Shown: piece by piece, positions 57,643-64,000 of the stretch
How the letters are laid out: each line of letters begins with the position of its first letter
How positions within the stretch are numbered: the first letter of the stretch is position 1
Assembly: GCF_024323335.1 (NCBI RefSeq)
Contig: NC_066583.1
Span: forward strand, 371,571,175-371,635,174
Length of the DNA: 64,000 bases
DNA from: Lathyrus oleraceus
Taxonomy: Eukaryota; Streptophyta; Magnoliopsida; Fabales; Fabaceae
Direction: 5' to 3'
Notes under the pieces: generated by a model
Database searches by the model: none
What the model was told of the DNA's origin: nothing
What the model saw: the letters and a program-made list of their open reading frames with translations, nothing else
Made by a program: the position numbers and the translations under genes

Positions 57643-60600
57643 CTATGCACTCTGATCATTGGCTGCAAATAATTAATAAAATTTGAAAATAAGTCATACT
57701 TAATTTAATTAACTATTGATGGAAAATATAATCTGTCATAACTAACTAATTAATTTAATTTCTCACCAATATGATTTAGTAGTAATTTTCGGCTCCCAGT
57801 TGTAAGACTATTCTTTTTTATCCAAGGGTATCTTGCATGGAAACTTACCCAATCAACACCCTTTTGGTCATTCAATGTCTCATCTAAATTAACAACAATT
57901 AAATTAAAAAAATTAGGTGTCTATTGCAAAATTAAATAAAATTTTATAAAAGACATGTAAAATTATGGTATCATCTTTCTTACCAATTTTTGAAAATTTC
58001 GAGGAATCTACGTCTTTTTCATCATCAAGTTTCTCATCTGAATGAACAACAAATAAGAAGATATATGAGAAAAATAAAAGAAAATAAAAATATAATAAAA
58101 TTTTAATAAATAAAAAATGTGTAAAATTATGGTATCATCAGTTTTACCAATTTTTGAAGCTTTCACAGAATCCACACCGTTTTGGTTATCGTCAAATTTC
58201 TCGTCTTAATTAGAAACAAATAAAAAAATATAAGTGAAAAATAAATGAGAATAAAAAATTTAATAAAATTTAGATAAATAAAAAAGTGTGTAAATTTACG
58301 ATACCATCATTCTTACCAATTTTTGGAACATTCACCGACTCTACCGAATCAATGCTTTTTTGATTATCATCAAATTTCTCATCTAAATAAAATAAAATAA
58401 AAAATATAAAAGAAAAATAAATGAAAATAAAAAATTAAAATTAAAAATATAATAAAATTAGAATAAATAAAAAAGTGTGTCAAATTTTGATATCATCCTT
58501 ACCAATTTTTGGAGCCTTTACCAAATCCACAGAATCTACTATCTTTTCATCTTTCTCGTCTTAATTAACAACAAATAATAAGATATGAAAGAAAAATAAA
58601 TAAGAATAAAAAATTCAAATTTAAATTATAATAATTTTTAAATTAAAAAAACATAAAATTATGATATCCTCCCTCTTACCAATTTTTGAAACATCCATGG
58701 AATCCACGCCCTTTTCTTCATCAAATTTCTTGTCTTAATTAACACAAATAAGAAATATAAGAAGAAAATAAGAATAAAAATTTGAAATAAATAAAAAAGT
58801 ATAAAATTATGTATCATCCTTCTTACCAATTTTTTGAGCACTTAGAGAATCCTCGCCCTTTTGGTCATTCAATGCCTCATCTAAATTAGCTACAAATAAT
58901 TGAAAATAAATAAATAATAGACATATTTAATTTGTATATAAATCATTTTGGAAAATTATTTTCAAATGACTCACCATTAATTTCAGGGTAAGTGGGGGAC
59001 TCAGGCGGCATTTCATAAGCAGCTGTATTTAAATAGTATAAAATTCATTTTAGCTTGAGAAATATCATTAAAATATATATACAGTATAAAAGAAATATAG
59101 ATTTAGTTTAAAAAATAAATCGCCTATATAATTTATTTCAACAAAATTGACTTATAAAAATGTGAAATGAAACTCTATAAATTATTTGTAATTTAAGTTT
59201 TTACCTATACATCCTCAGGTATATTTTTAATACCATATTAGAATTATACTTTAGTCTAATTCATCAATATAAAAAACTTATAAGGTAAAACGTGTCGATT
59301 TATATAAATCATTTATGAATCTTATCTTTAATTAATATAATTTATGTTTTTTTTAATAATTTGTATTATTTAAAATTTATACAAATTAAATTATATTCAA
59401 TTACATTTAAATATTTATCATTGAAAATATTATTGGGTTTTGGAATATTTTGAAAAGAAATGTTCAAATCAAAATTCATACAAACTAAAATCACAAATAA
59501 TTTTAAAAATATTAAAAGCTACACAGTTTTTTTTTAAAATAAATATTTAAAAATATTTAATATTATTTTAAAAAATCTAATATTTGAATGAATTGGAATA
59601 TTATTTTAATTTATATTAGTTTGGATATTATTTAAATATAAATTTAAGTTCGTGTGAATTTAAGAAAATATTAATATTCATTAGTTTTAGGAAGATAATA
59701 AATCAATCATTTTGACTCGACAGAATCATTAATTTTATACGTATTCATGGTTAATTCATTTATTTTAAATTATATAAATTTAAATAATTTAAATTAAAAA
59801 TAATAATAATTCATAAAAATCACACCACTTTAAAAATAAATAAAAATAAATTAAACTTTAATGTTTTTTTTGTGTGTAAGCAAGAGATATATAAATATAA
59901 TATATACTCTAACTCGATTCAAAAGATCAGACAAATTTAAAAACAGAAAGACTTTTAAATCAATAAATTAAAAGTCAATATGACCATATCATCTAAAATT
60001 GTAAAATAATTTTAGTGATAATTCAAAATAAAAGAATTCTATTAAAATATATATATATTTTTTTTAATTTCACCCTACATGACACTGACAATAAAATATT
60101 AACACTTGATTTTAAAACTTTATCAACTACTCAATTAAAAAGAGTCAATTTATGTTGTAAGGAGAAGTATTGCACTTACCAGTTTTTGGAGATTTCACAA
60201 AATCCAAAACCTTTTGGTTATCAAATTTTTCATCTGAAGTAACAACAAGTAAGAAAGTGAAAAAGGTTAAAAGTTTGAAATGGAGAAATATAATTTATAA
60301 AAAAATAAAAAAATATAGTATATAATACATTAGTTAATCGGTAATGTGAGAACTAATTAATAGGTTGCTAAGATTGAAAAAGTTGCCGTGTTAAAAAAAG
60401 GAATATATTAAAAATAAATTTTATGGTGCAATGAAATGATAGAAATAGACCTGGTTTAATTCAAAGATTTTTTATATTGATATGGATATTTGAAAAAGAA
60501 AATGATATGTGTATCTAATTTGAATATAAACAGAGTCAATATATATTTTTTAAAATATTGTCAACTATTCATAAATTGCAATATAATTTTAAATTTTAAG

Positions 60601-62545
60601 TAATCATAATAACTAACTTAGAAATATTCTAGTTTTATTATGATTTCAAAATAAATTTACAATGACTCACCATTAATGTCAGAATAACTAGTGTGCTCAA
60701 GAGGCATTTCATAAGCAACTGCATTTAGATCAAAGAAATTAATAAATAGAATAAAAATTCACTTTATTTATATTTATAAATTAATATAAACAAATTAATA
60801 AAATTAATAAATCATTAGTAACTACTCAACTAGTATTTAAGAAAATTAATATAATATTTTGAAAAGGTGGATTAGATAATTCAACTGGTATATATTAGTT
60901 TAATTAAATGGATAGAATATAGTTTAAATAAGTTATTGATATTTATAAATTAAATTCTTTTTTTTAAACAATAATATTTTTAAAAATTATTGTACAATCT
61001 CCCTTACCATTTTTTGGAGCCTTCACGTAATCCACATCCTTACTATGTTCTTCAATCACTTCATCTGAAATAACAACAAATAGTTGATTTATTATTTTTA
61101 TAAAATTTAAGTAATCATAACTAACTTAAATATATTATATAAAAACATAAAATACTTTATGATAAAATATGAAATATATTACATCAAAAGTTTATCAAGT
61201 TAAACTTCTTATTTTATTTTGAAAAAATAAAAATTATTATGAAATTGGGGCTAGACGCTCGAGAAGAAAATACGATAAAATATTTGAATTTAAAAACTAT
61301 TTAAATTTAAAATAAAAAAAGTTGTTTTCTGAATCAACTAAAATATAGAGACCAAAGTCATGACTAAATCAAATAAATAAATAGAAAATTTAATAAATTA
61401 AATAAATTTACTATTTTTCTATTTTATATCTTTTTAATTTATATTTTCTCTTTTATTTTAATTTATTTTATTTTAAGAATATACATCTTATATAAAATAA
61501 AATAGTTATAACTTTAAAAACAAGTATAAATTTTAAACCAAACCTAAGTTAAAATTTCAAGCACAATATTATAAGAAAATTATACTAAAAATTGCAACTT
61601 ATTGTGCTATCCTGCTTACCAGTTCTTGGAACCTTGATGTAATCCAAGCCCCCATCTGAATTTACAACAAATAGTTTATAAAAATTCAATTTTTTTTATA
61701 AACAATGCTAAATAAGACAAAAAAATCTTGAAATTTTATGACTTAAAAAAACTCTATGTGTGAATAACTCACCATTAATCTCAGCAGAAGAAGAAGAAGT
61801 GTGCTCAAGAGGCATTTCATAAGCAACTGCATTTGGATAAAAGAATTCATTAATAAATAGTATTAAAACTTATTTAAGTTAGAAATTAATAAAACTTTTT
61901 TTGGTTATAACATTTTATCTTTTGTACAAATCTTTGGCCACAATAGAATTTGGGCTTTTTGATACAACTTTTTATAAAAGGATTTTTTTTTAATAATAAT
62001 ATTTCACAAAATTGTTATAGTAAGAAGTTTTTTCAAATTTGTTTTTATAAAAATAATTTTAAAGAGTATTATTTTAGAAAAAGTATGTGAGCTTTTGTTT
62101 GATTTTAAAATCTTTAATAGTTAATATATATGAATTATTCGATGTTAAATTTACTCTTTTATTTTATTAAAAATAAAATCGACATAATACCTTGGAGTTA
62201 ACTTTTAAAATTTGTAAGATTTGAATCTCTATTAAGTAAAATTTATAAGATTTTTAACTAAATGAATAAATATGCTAAGATCCAACTTTAGAAAAGTGAT
62301 AATTTATTTTTAAATGAGTAAAAATAAGTTAATATCTTTTATAAAAAATAGTTGATATTATACTCACTTATTATTACTAACATAGTATTTTCATAATTTA
62401 CTAACTATAAGATCTAATTCAATAAAATATTGGGATGGTTAATTATAATGTATCTTCGTTATTTAATACCATATAAATTTAATTATTTGTTATCAATTTT
62501 TGGAGCCTTCTTGTAATCCATGCCCTTTTGGTTATTAAGTTCCTC
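57643..62545 (-). CDS. Tandem mini-exon repeat gene, nodulin-25-like, 5' end missing
   Basis: At least 14 short minus-strand exons of about 35-66 bp, most bounded by GT and AG and symmetric in phase 1, so each adds a cassette. Type D cassettes (DEKFDDNQ..VDSV..PKIG): 57849-57883 (short), 57984-58037, 58148-58204, 58317-58382, 58503-58559, 58680-58733, 58827-58880, 60180-60233, 61008-61064, 61620-61655 (short), and about 62491-62545. Type A cassettes (AYEMPLEHTS..ING): 58975-59022, 60671-60718, 61773-61826. A terminal exon ending near 57643 gives a stop. The product would be an acidic, Lys-rich repeat protein. The published alfalfa nodulin-25 gene (symbiosome protein) is built of repeated short exons, which is why I suggest it; no signal-peptide exon is visible, and the farthest 5' cassette has lost both splice sites. 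It could be a truncated or pseudogene copy. Confidence 0.55.
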
Positions 62546-62800
62546 GTCCGAATTAAAACAAGTTATTAACTCTTTCAATGATAAACGAGAGATTTTATCC
62601 TTCAAGTATCTTAAACTATTGGTGGAGGCCAACCATCGTGTTGAGTCTTCATAGGAACCTTTAGTTCTCCTACTTGCTAGACGGTCGAGCTCTTGAAGAC
62701 ATAAAAATGCAAGTTTGCGGCGTGAACGCGTGTTATTTTCGAATGTAGGTATCATTTCAAATCCTATTTTTTTCTTCTCATTCTTAAAAATATCTGTCAA
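62483..62800 (-). other. Open frame fused to the outermost repeat cassette
   Basis: A 105-codon minus-strand frame ends with a type D cassette (ELNNQKGMDYKKAPKI) but starts with an unrelated basic segment (SRRKLAFLCLQELDRLASRR). Instead of AG the base pair before the cassette is GG, and instead of GT the pair after it is AT, so the cassette is no longer spliceable as such. The upstream segment is unrecognised. Confidence 0.35.
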
Positions 62801-62859
62801 AGTTTGAAAGAAAATAGTTAGGATTCAAAGAAGGTTTCTCTATATTAGGATCAATGAAG

Positions 62860-63800
62860 ATTATAAGATATGTGGAGCTAAGTGGTATGACATTTACAAA
62901 CCTAAGTTTTGAGGTGGTCTAGCCATCAGAGATTTCCACATCGTCAATATGACTCAATTGGCCAAATTGAGGTTGTAACTTAACTCGGGCGCTTATAATC
63001 TCTAGTGTGATATCTTATCTTTCATGTATGGTGTACTTCTAGCTACCTTCTTCTTATGGGGTATGTTAGTTGGCTTTCATTCCTCATTATTCTGATTGGT
63101 TTATGTCCAGTCTTAGTAAGAAATTTGAATCTGACTTTCTTACCTCTTCTAGGATGATCCTTAAGCAGAGCACATTCCTCTTAGAGTTAAATTTGCTAGA
63201 CTCTTTAGTATCTCTAACTGATAGGCTTGGTTTGCTGGATAGGTTAAGGTGTTTGAAAATGAGATTTTAGCTTGGGATTCAAAATGGAAGAGATGTGTTT
63301 TTATTTACTAACAAGAAGTGGTTGTGAATCCTTTATTAGCCATTTAGGATACGAGTCTTTCCCATATTTCAGATAGATGGTTGTGGTGTCATTCAAATGG
63401 TGTTTTTTTTATGTACCATTAGCTAATTTAGCTCTCCTTAAGCGCAACCTTCCTAGTGAATCCTCGCCCATTCCTTTAGGATTGATTCTCCCTTTAATAT
63501 GAGGTAGTTGGACACCTTATAAAGTGACTGTATTCTCCTGAAAACTTATTCAAGATAAGGTTCCTACTAAAGAGAACATGCATAACTGGATGACGATACT
63601 GGATCCGAAGGTATCTTATATGTAAATGGTCTATCGGGTCAATTTCTCATTTGTTTGTAACATGCGAGCTGGTTGAATCTGTGTGGGATAAGTTTTTTAA
63701 ATGGTTGGGGTGGTGCTTAGTACTTCCTAAGAATCATGCATCTCTTTTTCAAGTGTTTAGGTCGTTGGGAGGTCTGTATAAAATTATGGATGATCTTTCT
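62860..63800 (+). pseudogene. L1-type LINE 3' fragment (zf-RVT region)
   Basis: Plus-strand pieces: GGLAIRDFHIVNMTQLAKLR (about 62930), a segment around 63530 reading KLIQDKVPTKENMHNW, and CELVESVWDKFFKWLGW (about 63670). These match the end of plant non-LTR ORF2 (zf-RVT). Many stops and frame changes. 5' end truncated near 62850, next to the mini-exon gene. Confidence 0.75.
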
Positions 63801-64000
63801 ATGATTTGGAATTAGGTAGTGTGATCATTATGAAAATTCTAAAATGATACCGTTTTTGCAGTGTTTGGATTGTTCTTAAGTATCATGCATCTCTCCTTTT
63901 TTAGTGCGGTGTTTAGATTATTCTTACGATATAACAGCATTTACTATTTTAACTTTTATTATAGATGATAATTATATACCGCTTTATCTAGGGATTCAAT
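63801..64000. other. AT-rich edge of the window
   Basis: Nothing recognised. Confidence 0.4.

Overview
The window is plant nuclear DNA: AT-rich spacers, GT-AG introns, and dense nested LTR retrotransposons, MULEs, hATs, TRIMs and LINEs. A mini-exon gene resembling nodulin-25 and the transposon flavour suggest a legume, probably of the inverted-repeat-lacking clade (Medicago, Pisum, Vicia, Trifolium). That is inference; I cannot name a species.

Layout. 1-1642: AT-rich spacer with a long (TA)n tract. 1643-10410: a small GC-rich hAT-type element (8-bp target duplication) split by a very young, apparently complete Ty3/gypsy chromovirus (1922-10335, two 1938-bp LTRs, minus strand). 10694-13989: a decayed Mutator-like element (MULE-A) carrying a plant-mobile-domain (PMD) gene, a mudrA relic and a small unknown ORF. 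14115-42469: one host gene, EDM2 (ENHANCED DOWNY MILDEW 2), with a putative 5' leader and 18 coding exons that join cleanly to 1197 codons. Its introns hold at least five coding retrotransposon pieces (all antisense), three TRIMs and a hAT MITE; the largest intron is 14.2 kb. 44276-49781: an apparently complete MULE (MULE-B) with 9-bp target duplications and an intact 802-aa transposase. 50891-51931: an intronless wax-synthase-type membrane O-acyltransferase. 52200-57250: a dead L1-type LINE split by about 2.9 kb of LTR-like DNA. 57643-62545: at least 14 tandem mini-exons of a repeat-protein gene (nodulin-25-like), lacking a recognisable first exon. 62860-63800: a second LINE 3' fragment.

Most notable points. 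(1) In Arabidopsis EDM2 acts on transcription through genes with intronic, heterochromatic transposons; here EDM2 itself carries such introns, so self-regulation is plausible. (2) The two MULEs share one three-gene order (PMD protein, mudrA, small convergent ORF), which points to a composite MULE family with an undescribed small protein. (3) The mini-exon array is a clear case of gene growth by exon duplication with symmetric phase-1 modules.
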